Shown: in pieces, positions 17,975 to 27,739 of the stretch
Layout: every line of letters begins with the position of its first letter
Position numbering within the stretch: position 1 is the first letter of the stretch
Assembly (NCBI GenBank): GCA_020442635.1
Contig: JAGRJR010000004.1
Location: 1 to 64,000 of the forward strand
From: Lysobacterales bacterium
GTDB taxonomy: Bacteria > Pseudomonadota > Gammaproteobacteria > Xanthomonadales > Marinicellaceae
Length of the DNA: 64,000 bases
Direction of reading: 5' to 3'
Program-made: the position numbers and the translations under genes
The notes under the pieces: model-generated
The model's input: only the letters and a program-made list of their open reading frames with translations
What the model was told of the DNA's origin: nothing
Database searches by the model: none

Positions 17975-19510
17975 ATGACCGAGACACTGAAGCACTTACT
18001 TCACCCCAAGTTTTTGCACATGACCTTTTTTGGCTTCTCTGCAGGTGTTCCTTATTTTCTGATTTTTTACACATTGTCAACTTGGCTCGACCAAGTGGGC
18101 GTGGAAAGATCAATCATTACTTATTTCAGTTGGGCCGCATTAGGTTATTCTTTTAAATTTTTGTGGGCACCTTTGGTGGATCAGTTACCTATTCCAATCC
18201 TGACAAAAAAAATGGGGCAACGACGCAGTTGGCTACTATTTATTCAATTGGTGATTGTGTTTGCCATCTTTGCCATGGCTATGACCGATCCGGCCACTGG
18301 CAACCAAGCGCTGACACAAATGGCATTGGCAGTGACATTATTGGGATTTTCAGCTGCTACACAAGACATTGTGATCGATGCCTGGCGAATTGAAGCATCA
18401 ACAGAGAAAGACATTGCCATGTTGTCTTCAGTGTACATTGTTGGCTACCGAGTCGGCATGGTCACTTCTGGTGCTGGCGCTTTATACATTGCAGGTTTCA
18501 TCGGCACCAGTTTAGACAACTATAACTACACGGCATGGCAAGTGAGCTATTTGGCTATGGCATGTTGTATGTTGGTGGGTATCATCACCACCCTAAAATC
18601 CAAAGAACCAGCTAAACCAAAACAATTGAATTATGAGTTAAGTGACTACATAGCTGTACTGATGATCTTTATCATGGCCATCACTGCACTGATATTTACT
18701 TATCAATTCACCGATGTAATATTCCAATCACTACAGTCAACAACAGCAGCAGTGTTTAACAATCAGTCATTGGGCTCTGTTATCGGAACCAGCAGTCAAT
18801 TGATCACAGCCATTCTGGCTGGTGTCGTGATTGGCTGGTTGATGGCTCAGACACCATTAGTCAACAAGGACATGATCAAGGCAGTTTATTGGACACCGAT
18901 TGCTGATTTATTCAAACAGCATCGAAAACACTTGTGGCTTATGCTTGGCATCGTTTGTACCTATAAAATCGCGGACATTGTCATGGGGGTCACGGCCAAT
19001 TTGTTTTATCAAGGCAAAGGTTTTACTTTGACTGAAATCGCGAGCATCACCAAATTATTTGGCTTAGGCATGACCATCACTGGTGGTTTGTTGGGCGGAT
19101 TTATGGTGGTTAAATATGGTGTTATGAGAATGATGATTTTAGGTGCCATTCTGACCGCTGGCACCAATTTATTGTTTATGTGGATGGCCATGCTCACAGA
19201 TAAAAGTTTGGAGTTCCTCACTTTCATTATTTCTGCTGACAATTTGGCACAAGGGTTTGCTGGAGCGGTGTTTGTTGGCTTTTTATCGCTGCTTGTCAAC
19301 AAGCAATTTACGGCTGTACAGTATGCCATGTTCAGTTCGGTTATCAGCCTATTTCCTAAGATTCTCGGCGGCTACTCTGGCGGCATGGTAGACCAAATGG
19401 GTTATGCCAATTTTTATCTGATGACAACACTGATTGGCATTCCTGTAGTTTTGATGTTGATTTATGCCTTGAGACGGCAAGTTTTTGACTTTGAGTCAAA
19501 AGCCCCTTAA
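17975..19510 (+). CDS. AmpG-like major facilitator transporter
   Basis: The 511-residue protein has about 12-14 membrane helices and the AmpG-family opening FFGFSAGVPYFLIFYTLSTWL, with GYSFKFLWAPLVDQ and the cytoplasmic loop MGQRRSWLLF. Family members import anhydromuropeptides for cell-wall recycling, which also controls beta-lactamase induction in some species. Another AmpG-like cargo is possible, since this group is broad. It stands alone on the plus strand, followed after 66 bases by a large transglutaminase-like gene. Confidence 0.78.
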   Translation: MTETLKHLLHPKFLHMTFFGFSAGVPYFLIFYTLSTWLDQVGVERSIITYFSWAALGYSFKFLWAPLVDQLPIPILTKKMGQRRSWLLFIQLVIVFAIFAMAMTDPATGNQALTQMALAVTLLGFSAATQDIVIDAWRIEASTEKDIAMLSSVYIVGYRVGMVTSGAGALYIAGFIGTSLDNYNYTAWQVSYLAMACCMLVGIITTLKSKEPAKPKQLNYELSDYIAVLMIFIMAITALIFTYQFTDVIFQSLQSTTAAVFNNQSLGSVIGTSSQLITAILAGVVIGWLMAQTPLVNKDMIKAVYWTPIADLFKQHRKHLWLMLGIVCTYKIADIVMGVTANLFYQGKGFTLTEIASITKLFGLGMTITGGLLGGFMVVKYGVMRMMILGAILTAGTNLLFMWMAMLTDKSLEFLTFIISADNLAQGFAGAVFVGFLSLLVNKQFTAVQYAMFSSVISLFPKILGGYSGGMVDQMGYANFYLMTTLIGIPVVLMLIYALRRQVFDFESKAP

Positions 19511-19576
19511 ATTATCACTCTGGACATGGCTGACTATCAGTTAATTTTATATGAACCCCAATTTAAAGGAATAATC

Positions 19577-22500
19577 ATGCAAAAACTTCTTGGCTTTCTA
19601 AAAATCTTCTTCTTGACACTTCTGACTCTGACAGCGCAAGCCAAAACAACTGAAATAGAATCTCTGAACCTCACCCTAGATTTTGACAAAAACTGGCAGG
19701 TTAGAAATCATCCTGTTGCCGAGCTTGCACTGATAAACATCAAAACCGGAGAAGTGGTGGTCGTCCATAAACAACCGCTACATACAATCAACTCACAAGA
19801 ACAATTGCCCAAAAATTTGAATGAGTATAAACAGTACATCAGGGATAACTTTCTGAAGTCTCAGTTAGATGTCATTACACCATTATTTGACCAACCTTTA
19901 ACTTTCAATCAGAATGTATCAGCCAATGGCCTGGCTGGACCAATGGTTGAACTATCTGGACAAATCAATGGATTGGAAATGAATTTTTTTATGTGGCTAC
20001 CGTGGCAAGGCAATGGAGCCTACACCCTGAATTATGTCTCTCCCAAAGGCTTAAACAGAAACAAACGACACTTCCAAGAAATCATCAACAACATAAAAAT
20101 AAACAATCCCAACATCAATCCATTTATAGTTGAGATGCAACTCACTATAGACGAAAACAACCCGCCTTTTATTGACCCACAATTCAACACCCGACTTAGT
20201 CCATTTGAAAATTATATTCCCGTCAGTAATGAAGACATGGAAATACAAAATGATGAAAATTTCTATAGCTTGATGCTGGTCAATATAAAGAATGGTAATT
20301 TCATCAGCATCATTCCGCACTGTTTTGAAATCAATCAGACCGAACAGGAATATGCCATCAAAGCGGTAGCAGATTTGATGCTAGAAACAAGTTTGTCCAA
20401 GAAATCTTTTGTTTCAAACGGCCTTGAAATCGCATATTACGAAGGTTCAGGGTTTAACCAAGAAATTAAACAATTGGCTATTCAAGCCGCAATGAAAAAA
20501 GTTGGCAACTGTTACCACACCATTATTTTCGCCAGTAGCAATCAGCTCAATAACAGCTCAGCCATAAAAATGATATATGAAAATTTCAGGTCTTCATCAA
20601 CAAAAAACACTGAAATTCTGTTCACGAATCCAGATCAAAATACCGCTTTATCTAATTTCTACATTTCAATAGCTAACTATGTCGTCGAAAATGGACAAGA
20701 TGGAAAAGTCTTTTTTGAAGGTGCATACCAACTGGTTCAGTCGGCTGATGCTTTGAATTTATTGTTAAACCAAATCAATCAATCAAAGCAATACATTGTA
20801 GGGCTTGAACACATCAATGCAGCCGAACCATCCATCCAGAATGACGTGGCCATAAAAAGCTGGCAAGCCTGGTTTTTAGCACAAACAGAAGCTTTTGATG
20901 AAGCCATTAATGTCTATACAGAAATATTTGCTGATAATTACACCTCAGATGAAGACTTTTTTTATTTTATTGAACTTCTTGATAAGTCCGCTCATTGGGA
21001 ACAAGCCTATAAGCAAATAGAAAAACACCTTGATGCCATAACCAAACGCTCAACCGCATTGGCACAACTGGTTAAATATGCAGGTTTTTCCAACAATGAA
21101 CCAGCCACATTAGCCGCATTAAAAACCATTGAAGATGAAAACCGCATAAATATAGAAAATATTTTCGATGTTACAGATGGACTTTATGAAATCAAGGCAT
21201 ACGATAAATCCATTGAAATCATCAATGAATTCATCAAAAAATATCCGGAAAATTTAAACCTGCATTATTACAAGGCGGACATTCTTACCAGTTATGGTGA
21301 GTTTACAGATGCCTTAATTGCCATTGAAAAGGCTCAAGAAATTGCACCAGAGAATAAACACGTTCAGGAACTGATGAAACACATTCAGTTGAATATTGGA
21401 GTAGGTAATTATCAAAACATCAACACACCAATTACTAAAGTGACCACACCTGAAGTGATTAAAAGCAAAATTAATCAACTTTCTTTCCAGAACAGGGGGG
21501 ACGCCGAATACCTCTACTATTCAGTCGGCATACATTTCGAAAAAGGCAAAAAACTAAAAACCACTTATGACAGAAAAATAAAAGTTAACAATTTAAAAGG
21601 ATTAGAAAACTTTAAAACCATTCAATTTGAATACGACCAATCCTACGAAAATGTCTACATCAATCAATTTCAGGTCCTGGACAAAGATTTTAATTTAGTA
21701 AAAGAACTGGATATAAAGAGCGTTTACTTATCCAGCAAACAAGATGGCATCACCGCAGATGATGACATGATTATCAACATACCGGTACCGAAGCTGTCTG
21801 AAGACATGATTATCAGCTACACCATCACGACTGAAACCAAGTCAACACAGGATGAATACGACTTCCAAAAGCATTTCTTTGTTTCCTCCTATCCAATGGG
21901 GTTGAAGGCGGTGTTTGTAACTGGTGATACGGACCAGATTGTTTCAGAATCCAAAGAACCATTAGAGGTTGTTAAACAAAAAAAATTGCAAGCCTGGATG
22001 TCATCCAACATTCCGCAAATCACTTTTTATCCTTTGATGCCATACACTGAAGACATAGCCAATTGGCTTGTGATCAATGAAAAAAATAAATCATGGAAAA
22101 AAGTAGGTCAAGAATACCTGGAAATGATTGACGACAAGCTTAATACTAAAATCAGCAAAGCTCAGTTATTGGCTATTTTTTCAGGCGCTAAAACAGTGGA
22201 TGAAAAAGTCATCAAAGCGGCTACTTATATCCAGCAAAACATCAATTATCAGGCGATTGAATTCGGCACTCGTGCCTTAATCCCAAATTCTGCGACTGAA
22301 ACATTGAAAAAAGGTTATGGTGACTGTAAAGACCATGCGGTATTACTCCATGATTTGTTGAAAGCCGAAGGCATTCAGAGCAACATAGCATTGGTGCAAA
22401 CCTCACAAAAAATAAGCCCTGAAGCACCTTCATTAGGTCAGTTTGATCATGCCATCAATTACATTCCCGGCATGCATGGCGGCACATATATTGACACCAC

Positions 22501-23218
22501 AGACAAAGAAATTGCCATCAGTCATCAACTGCCTCCACAGAACCTTATGAACACTCAGGCTTTGGTTTTACACACGGAGGATTCACTGCTTAAGCTGATC
22601 CCCTCATCAAAACCTGAACACAGCCTTATATCAATAGAACGCAGCATTGACAGGGACCTCAACCACATCAATATCAGTGAAACCATTCAAATGACCGGCT
22701 ACATGGCCTCAGGTATGCGCCAATCATTAAAAAATAATCAATCAGCGGAATTAATGCAAAATGTGCAATCCTGGTTATCTGAAGAATATTCGGATTTAGA
22801 ACTGATATCGTTTGAATATTATGGTTTGGGCAACAATCAGGAACCTTTAATTATTGAGATGAATTCAAGGTTTGAAACCAGTGAAGCTCACAACAGAATT
22901 CCATTCTTTTTGGAAAAAAATTATTTGGACAAAAGCCTGTCATCACAAAGGAACATACCGTTTTTATTGAACACTCCGTTTGAAATAATGAGCGAAACTC
23001 ATTTTGAGTCAAACATGGATGTCAAAATAAAAGTGCCTGAAACCAAAGAAAATCAAACACCTGTGATCCAATGGCAGCTGATAAACGATAAAAACAAACT
23101 GAAATTTAAGGCAACAAGCAACAGGTATAAAGGCAGTGCCCAAGTTTATAATGAATTCGTTAAAACAATCAAAAAAGGACTCAAAGCATTGGAAACCACC
23201 GTCACAGTGGCCAATTAA
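19577..23218 (+). CDS. Large exported DUF3857 / transglutaminase-like protein with TPRs
   Basis: From the ATG at 19577 (preceded by AAAGGA) the product is 1213 residues with a signal peptide (about 1-22, ending TLTAQA). TPR-like helices occupy roughly residues 390-620. A DUF3857 region follows from about 650. A transglutaminase-like core comes next, with catalytic Cys in GYGDCKDHAVLLHDLLKAEG (near residue 915), His in FDHAINY and Asp in YIDTTD. Such proteins are thought to be periplasmic and to modify or cleave amide bonds. The substrate is unknown. It is much longer than the common DUF3857 proteins because of a long unrecognised N-terminal region. Confidence 0.8.
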   Translation: MQKLLGFLKIFFLTLLTLTAQAKTTEIESLNLTLDFDKNWQVRNHPVAELALINIKTGEVVVVHKQPLHTINSQEQLPKNLNEYKQYIRDNFLKSQLDVITPLFDQPLTFNQNVSANGLAGPMVELSGQINGLEMNFFMWLPWQGNGAYTLNYVSPKGLNRNKRHFQEIINNIKINNPNINPFIVEMQLTIDENNPPFIDPQFNTRLSPFENYIPVSNEDMEIQNDENFYSLMLVNIKNGNFISIIPHCFEINQTEQEYAIKAVADLMLETSLSKKSFVSNGLEIAYYEGSGFNQEIKQLAIQAAMKKVGNCYHTIIFASSNQLNNSSAIKMIYENFRSSSTKNTEILFTNPDQNTALSNFYISIANYVVENGQDGKVFFEGAYQLVQSADALNLLLNQINQSKQYIVGLEHINAAEPSIQNDVAIKSWQAWFLAQTEAFDEAINVYTEIFADNYTSDEDFFYFIELLDKSAHWEQAYKQIEKHLDAITKRSTALAQLVKYAGFSNNEPATLAALKTIEDENRINIENIFDVTDGLYEIKAYDKSIEIINEFIKKYPENLNLHYYKADILTSYGEFTDALIAIEKAQEIAPENKHVQELMKHIQLNIGVGNYQNINTPITKVTTPEVIKSKINQLSFQNRGDAEYLYYSVGIHFEKGKKLKTTYDRKIKVNNLKGLENFKTIQFEYDQSYENVYINQFQVLDKDFNLVKELDIKSVYLSSKQDGITADDDMIINIPVPKLSEDMIISYTITTETKSTQDEYDFQKHFFVSSYPMGLKAVFVTGDTDQIVSESKEPLEVVKQKKLQAWMSSNIPQITFYPLMPYTEDIANWLVINEKNKSWKKVGQEYLEMIDDKLNTKISKAQLLAIFSGAKTVDEKVIKAATYIQQNINYQAIEFGTRALIPNSATETLKKGYGDCKDHAVLLHDLLKAEGIQSNIALVQTSQKISPEAPSLGQFDHAINYIPGMHGGTYIDTTDKEIAISHQLPPQNLMNTQALVLHTEDSLLKLIPSSKPEHSLISIERSIDRDLNHINISETIQMTGYMASGMRQSLKNNQSAELMQNVQSWLSEEYSDLELISFEYYGLGNNQEPLIIEMNSRFETSEAHNRIPFFLEKNYLDKSLSSQRNIPFLLNTPFEIMSETHFESNMDVKIKVPETKENQTPVIQWQLINDKNKLKFKATSNRYKGSAQVYNEFVKTIKKGLKALETTVTVAN

Positions 23219-23244
23219 AAGTCATTTTAAAAAAATTCTCAAGA

Positions 23245-23270
23245 GCCGCATCTGCCCCCTTAGATGCGGC
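23245..23270. terminator. Hairpin between convergent genes
   Basis: A perfect 9-bp stem, GCCGCATCT/AGATGCGGC, with an 8-base loop lies between the convergent genes ending at 23218 and 23294. There is an A-rich stretch on the left and only a weak T-rich stretch on the right, so it may terminate leftward transcription better than rightward. Confidence 0.6.
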
Positions 23271-23293
23271 ATAATTTACGCTGCCATTCAAGT

Positions 23294-24607
23294 TTATAAA
23301 GCCAATTCACAATCTGAGGTTTTATCCATACACTCAAAATAAATGCTGTTGGTTTCTTCGTTGTAATTCATCGCCTCAAGTGTGTATGGATTGACATATT
23401 TCGACTGAGCAATCACTGCTTTTTTTGGGCGATCTGCATACATAGCTAATTCAATTTGTAATTTCAACAAATGAATCATGCCATTTAAATCGTGAATACG
23501 AGCAATGTAGTCTGTGTAAGGCAAAATACTGTAACTAAGCAACATTTTCCCTGTCGGGTTATAAAATGAAGATGGTGACAAAGTAAAAACATGCTCTGCG
23601 TCATTTTTAAAACGTTCACTGTCTTTCAGGGTATAGAATTCTGCTGCATTTAATTTGGCCAGATTTCTCACTTCAGCGGTCAAAGTGTACGCCAAATTAT
23701 GAGTTGCATTAAGCTGAAAAAAGTCAACAAGGTTGAGATAACGAAACTCTCCACTTTGCTCCGCCTCGGCAAACATATTAATCCCAGCTCTGAACTCTGC
23801 ATCAAAAACCGCTTTCATATTCAGTGAACTGATAGAAAAAACATCCCACTGGTTTTGTAATGCCATCAATTGATTTTGGTCTAATTGTTTTGTGCGCACA
23901 GCAGCAGACACCGCACTGATGCTGTCATGAACTGATGCGATCGCTACCATTTTGGTTATCATCAAATGGCCTTTTTCAAGCAACATTTGCCAAAATTGTA
24001 AATCTTGATCAATCACATTAAAAAATTCATGAAATGCCTCTTCATTGTAGCTAAGAGCTAAATGCAGGCGTTTTAATTTCATCACCGCGCCATAAGGAAT
24101 GATTGGCGCTTGAAAATCTAAAAGTACAGAGTCACTAAAGTCACTAAACATGAGTAGTTGCTGATATTTTTTCAATTGCGCCTGCAATCGCGGGTCTGTG
24201 ATTGGATGATCTTGTAACTCTTCGACTAAAGAAGTTAAGCAAGTGCTTTCTCGCCTTGAGTTACATGACTTATATCGGTGCTGCCACTCTTTATCTATCT
24301 CAGAATTGATGTAGCGATCGTATTCCTCATTATCAAAAAAATCCAAACCTGTCTCAGCTATTTTTTGGTTCAGTATTCTTCTGATTTGAGCTGTTGATAC
24401 CAATAGGTCATCACCTGCATTGTTGATTGCTAGCAAGGCTGGATGGGCATTGTTTTCAGAGTAAGGCTTGGCTTTAAGATTCTTTATTGCCACGACTTCT
24501 GGCAATAATTTCTCATCAAAAACCGGCAAATTAATAATCACAGTAAGAGCAAACAAGGAAAAAGCCAGTACCACAATAAATAAAACAATCTTTTTAATTT
24601 TTTTCAT
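23294..24607 (-). CDS. Unknown membrane-anchored protein
   Basis: I do not recognise this family. From MKKIKKIVLFIVVLAFSLFAL the product is 437 residues with one N-terminal hydrophobic segment, either a signal anchor or an uncleaved signal. The remaining 410 residues look soluble, mainly helical and Glu/Leu-rich, and probably periplasmic. Several cysteines lie in RYKSCNSRRESTCLTS and near the C-terminus (FECMDKTSDCELAL), which suggests disulfides. Alternative upstream starts exist within 12 codons. It is divergent from the CadC-like regulator at 24731. Confidence 0.6.
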   Translation of the reverse strand: MKKIKKIVLFIVVLAFSLFALTVIINLPVFDEKLLPEVVAIKNLKAKPYSENNAHPALLAINNAGDDLLVSTAQIRRILNQKIAETGLDFFDNEEYDRYINSEIDKEWQHRYKSCNSRRESTCLTSLVEELQDHPITDPRLQAQLKKYQQLLMFSDFSDSVLLDFQAPIIPYGAVMKLKRLHLALSYNEEAFHEFFNVIDQDLQFWQMLLEKGHLMITKMVAIASVHDSISAVSAAVRTKQLDQNQLMALQNQWDVFSISSLNMKAVFDAEFRAGINMFAEAEQSGEFRYLNLVDFFQLNATHNLAYTLTAEVRNLAKLNAAEFYTLKDSERFKNDAEHVFTLSPSSFYNPTGKMLLSYSILPYTDYIARIHDLNGMIHLLKLQIELAMYADRPKKAVIAQSKYVNPYTLEAMNYNEETNSIYFECMDKTSDCELAL

Positions 24608-24730
24608 AAGCATTCTTCTTTTTAACGTGCTGTTCATTATCAATATAACATCACAAATTCACCTGAGTATAAGCTGAGCAAAAGCTGAGGACAGAATTTA
24701 CTCAGCCAGGTTCATGATAAACTGCACTTC

Positions 24731-25558
24731 ATGAATGAGGGTAAAAAAATTTGGCAAACTGCTGGCTTGGTCGTTGATATCAACACTGGAGAAGTCAGCG
24801 ACATTGATGGTTTTCAAAGGGTTCGCCTGAGTCCGGTTAATCTGCGCGTTTTAAAAATATTGGTCGAACATGCTGAATATGCCATCAGCAGACAACAAAT
24901 ATTCGATGCGGTTTGGCCCAATCAAACCATTTCAGATGACGCCCTGACTCGCTGTATCTCAGATTTGCGCGCCCAGTTACAACCTTTAACTGCTCACTCA
25001 TTGATTGAAACCATTCCAAAGGTGGGTTATCGCTGGCTACAACCCATTGAAAATACTGAAATAAAAGCAATTAAGCAGAACACCAATCCACCTACCTCAA
25101 AACTGCTTAATAAAGTCAAATTGACCGCCGGGAGTTTATTACTCGTCATCTTTCTAGCTTGGACATTGCTGGGTCTGATTCAGCGGGCAACAAAACCCAT
25201 ATCCGTGCCAGTGGTGATATTGCACACACAAACTTACGAAAACAGTAAATTCAATCCTGAAAGCATTCCCAATGAACTCAAGCAAGCTGTGTCAAAACAT
25301 AAAGACTTCCAATACTTATCACATATTGCGCTTCAGTCTCATCAAGGTAGCCCCTTCCCCTATTTCAGTCATCAGTTTGGTGTGCGGTGGTTTATTGAAA
25401 GTCAGTTAACAAACGTTGGTGAAAACACCACTTTAACGCTTAATTTAGTGGATGCAAAAACCGCTTTAGTGACCTACAGCGATCAAAGGATGGTGAAATC
25501 TTTTGATGAAATAAAAACAATGTGTAACGAGTTTATCATTTATATCTCAGAACTATAA
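24731..25558 (+). CDS. CadC/ToxR-type transmembrane transcriptional regulator
   Basis: The 275-residue protein has an N-terminal OmpR/PhoB-type winged helix (about 10-105: VRLSPVNLRVLKILVEHAEYAISRQQ, then SDDALTRCISDLRAQL and IETIPKVGYRW). A single membrane helix lies near residues 132-152 (AGSLLLVIFLAWTLLGLI), followed by a periplasmic C-terminal domain of about 120 residues. This one-component design senses an envelope or external signal and acts directly on DNA. The target is unknown; the divergent gene at 24607 is the nearest candidate. Confidence 0.82.
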   Translation: MNEGKKIWQTAGLVVDINTGEVSDIDGFQRVRLSPVNLRVLKILVEHAEYAISRQQIFDAVWPNQTISDDALTRCISDLRAQLQPLTAHSLIETIPKVGYRWLQPIENTEIKAIKQNTNPPTSKLLNKVKLTAGSLLLVIFLAWTLLGLIQRATKPISVPVVILHTQTYENSKFNPESIPNELKQAVSKHKDFQYLSHIALQSHQGSPFPYFSHQFGVRWFIESQLTNVGENTTLTLNLVDAKTALVTYSDQRMVKSFDEIKTMCNEFIIYISEL

Positions 25559-25568
25559 GTGACCTTTT

Positions 25569-25901
25569 ATGTTTTTAGGTGTCAAATCAAACATGACACA
25601 TATAAACACTTTAACAAAGGATCTGATTGTTAACCTGCTGCTATTATTCGGTGGTCTATTAATAGTGAAATTGAGTAAATCATTTATCGCCGGCACGGTC
25701 ATTGCTCATTTCTTGGCGTACTCTGTTGTCATTTTGCCTGGCATCATTGCAAACTGTCATACACTCAATACCTTTCGCACTAAGAACCTAATTAAATTTC
25801 TACTGCTCTTTCTATCGTTTTTGATTTTAAATATCGCCCTGTTTTTGCGTGCATTCGTCTATATCACAACCTCAAACGGGTGTTATAATCCGTGGTTTTG
25901 A
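25569..25901 (+). CDS. Small multi-pass membrane protein
   Basis: A 110-residue product with three or four hydrophobic segments (LLLLFGGLLIVKL, IAHFLAYSVVILPGIIA, LLLFLSFLILNIALFL). No family was recognised. It starts 10 bases after the CadC-like regulator and may be its partner. A second Met at 25593 is an alternative start. Neither start has a strong ribosome-binding site. Confidence 0.5.
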   Translation: MFLGVKSNMTHINTLTKDLIVNLLLLFGGLLIVKLSKSFIAGTVIAHFLAYSVVILPGIIANCHTLNTFRTKNLIKFLLLFLSFLILNIALFLRAFVYITTSNGCYNPWF

Positions 25902-25916
25902 AGTTCACTCAGTAAC

Positions 25917-26582
25917 ATGTCAGAGACACCCACAGAATTTCCTCAAGGAACCAAAGTCATTATGATTCCAGGGCCTGCCGGGCAAATAGAATGTTTAACC
26001 GCACCACCTGAAGCTGATGCAGTTGATAAAAATCGTGTGGCTTTGATTTGTCACCCCCATCCTTTATATGGCGGCACCATGCGTAATAAAGTCACCCATA
26101 TGCTGGAAAAGGCCTTTCGTGATATGGGCGCACACACCATTCGCTTTAATTTTCGCGGGGTGGGTGAATCAGACGGTGTTTTTGATGATGGTGTGGGCGA
26201 AGCTGAGGATTTGCTGGCAGTTTATGAATGGGCAAAGCAAGCGATGCCACATTGTAAATTCTGGCTGGCAGGTTTTTCTTTTGGCTCCTATGTTGCTTTG
26301 CGAGCGGTGCATGATATCAAACCTGAACAGTTTGTCACAATTGCCCCACCAGTTGAACGTTATGATTACACCGAATTAGAACCACCTGAATGCCCCTGGC
26401 TAGTGATTCAAGGTGATGAAGATGACGTAGTGAGTCCGAGAGCGGTTTATGAATATGTTGAAAACCAAAACCCAAAACCACAATTAGTCACCATGAAAGC
26501 AGGTCATTTTTTTCATCGCCGTTTGCTTGATTTAAAAGGCGCGATTAAAAACGGTATTTTACGACAAGTCAGTACTGATTGA
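25917..26582 (+). CDS. Alpha/beta hydrolase (COG2945-type)
   Basis: The 221-residue cytoplasmic protein has the typical HPHPLYGGTMRNKVTHML segment, the RFNFRGVGESDG oxyanion region, the nucleophile elbow GFSFGS, an acidic residue in VIQGDEDDVVSP, and a late His in AGHFFHRR. These are the Ser-Asp-His elements of an esterase-like hydrolase. The physiological substrate is unknown. Its stop codon is one base from the first possible zapE start, so the two are probably coupled. Confidence 0.82.
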   Translation: MSETPTEFPQGTKVIMIPGPAGQIECLTAPPEADAVDKNRVALICHPHPLYGGTMRNKVTHMLEKAFRDMGAHTIRFNFRGVGESDGVFDDGVGEAEDLLAVYEWAKQAMPHCKFWLAGFSFGSYVALRAVHDIKPEQFVTIAPPVERYDYTELEPPECPWLVIQGDEDDVVSPRAVYEYVENQNPKPQLVTMKAGHFFHRRLLDLKGAIKNGILRQVSTD

Positions 26583-26586
26583 ATTG

Positions 26587-27639
26587 GTGGACAGCCCCCA
26601 ACAAAACTATCTGGCTGAAATTGAAGCCGGCATCATCTGGAGAGACGAACTCCAGGCCCAAGTGGTTGAAGAGTTCGAAAGGCTCCACATTGAATTGTCA
26701 GTACCACCCAAAAAAAGTTGGCTGTTTGGTAAAAAAAACCGCGCTCCTAAAGGAATTTATATCTATGGTTCGGTAGGTCGTGGCAAGACTCACTTGATGG
26801 ATTTGTTTTTTGACAGCTTGCCCAATCATGTAGGAAAACAACGTCAACATTACCATGAGTTTATGTTGTGGCTGCATCATGAACTACGCCGTCTACCCAA
26901 CCAGAGTGACCCACTGGAATTCATATTCAAACAATTGGCTAAGCAAACCCAGATTCTCTGCCTGGATGAGTTTTTGGTCAATGACATTGCCAACGCCATG
27001 TTATTGGCAGGCATGTTAGAAGCCTTCAGTCGTTATGGTATAGCGCTGGTAACCACATCCAATGTTCAACCCAACAATTTATACAAAGATGGATTACAGC
27101 GGGCCAAATTTTTACCAGCGATCGATTGGATCAATAATCACATGCAGGTAATGCACCTGGATGGACAGCAAGACTACCGACAAAATGACGAACAGGATCA
27201 TGAAGACTGGTACTACCCAATCAATGCATCCAGCCAGTTTCATTTGGATGATTGCTTTAAACAATTGGCAGGAAACCAGCAAGTCTCAAACAGTTCATGG
27301 ACAGTTAATGATCGTCAAGTGGCAGTCATTAAATCCACTAAAAAAGTACTATGGTGTGATTTTTCTGAGCTTTGCCAAAAAGCCCGCAATGCCTCTGACT
27401 ACATAAAAATTGCCAAACAAATCGACACCATAGTTATCAGCAAAATCCCACAAATGAGCAAAGATCAGGACAATGAAGCCCGAAGATTCATCACCTTGAT
27501 TGATGTTTTGTATGAAGCCGAAGTCAAAATCATTGCCCAAGCAGCCTGCCATTATAAAATGATTTACCAGGGACAAAAACTCAAGTTTGAATTCGAACGA
27601 GCGGCTTCCCGCCTATCTGAATTACTCAGAAAGCCTTGA
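26587..27639 (+). CDS. zapE: ZapE/AFG1-like cell-division ATPase
   Basis: The product of about 350 residues has the ZapE/AFG1 ATPase layout: Walker A GSVGRGKTHLMD, Walker B QILCLDEFLVND, and the sensor region ALVTTSNVQPNNLYKDGLQR. In Escherichia coli ZapE associates with the division ring and affects FtsZ. There is no ATG nearby; the likely start is GTG at 26587, or TTG one codon earlier. Translation probably depends on coupling with the hydrolase gene that ends at 26582. Confidence 0.88.
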   Translation: MDSPQQNYLAEIEAGIIWRDELQAQVVEEFERLHIELSVPPKKSWLFGKKNRAPKGIYIYGSVGRGKTHLMDLFFDSLPNHVGKQRQHYHEFMLWLHHELRRLPNQSDPLEFIFKQLAKQTQILCLDEFLVNDIANAMLLAGMLEAFSRYGIALVTTSNVQPNNLYKDGLQRAKFLPAIDWINNHMQVMHLDGQQDYRQNDEQDHEDWYYPINASSQFHLDDCFKQLAGNQQVSNSSWTVNDRQVAVIKSTKKVLWCDFSELCQKARNASDYIKIAKQIDTIVISKIPQMSKDQDNEARRFITLIDVLYEAEVKIIAQAACHYKMIYQGQKLKFEFERAASRLSELLRKP

Positions 27640-27739
27640 TAGAACAGGTGACAGCATTGAGTCAACTCAACTGGAAATCGATGACTGGCTGATACTTCTG
27701 TTCTCACAAGACTCATTACTTGGTTACATAAAAGTCTGA

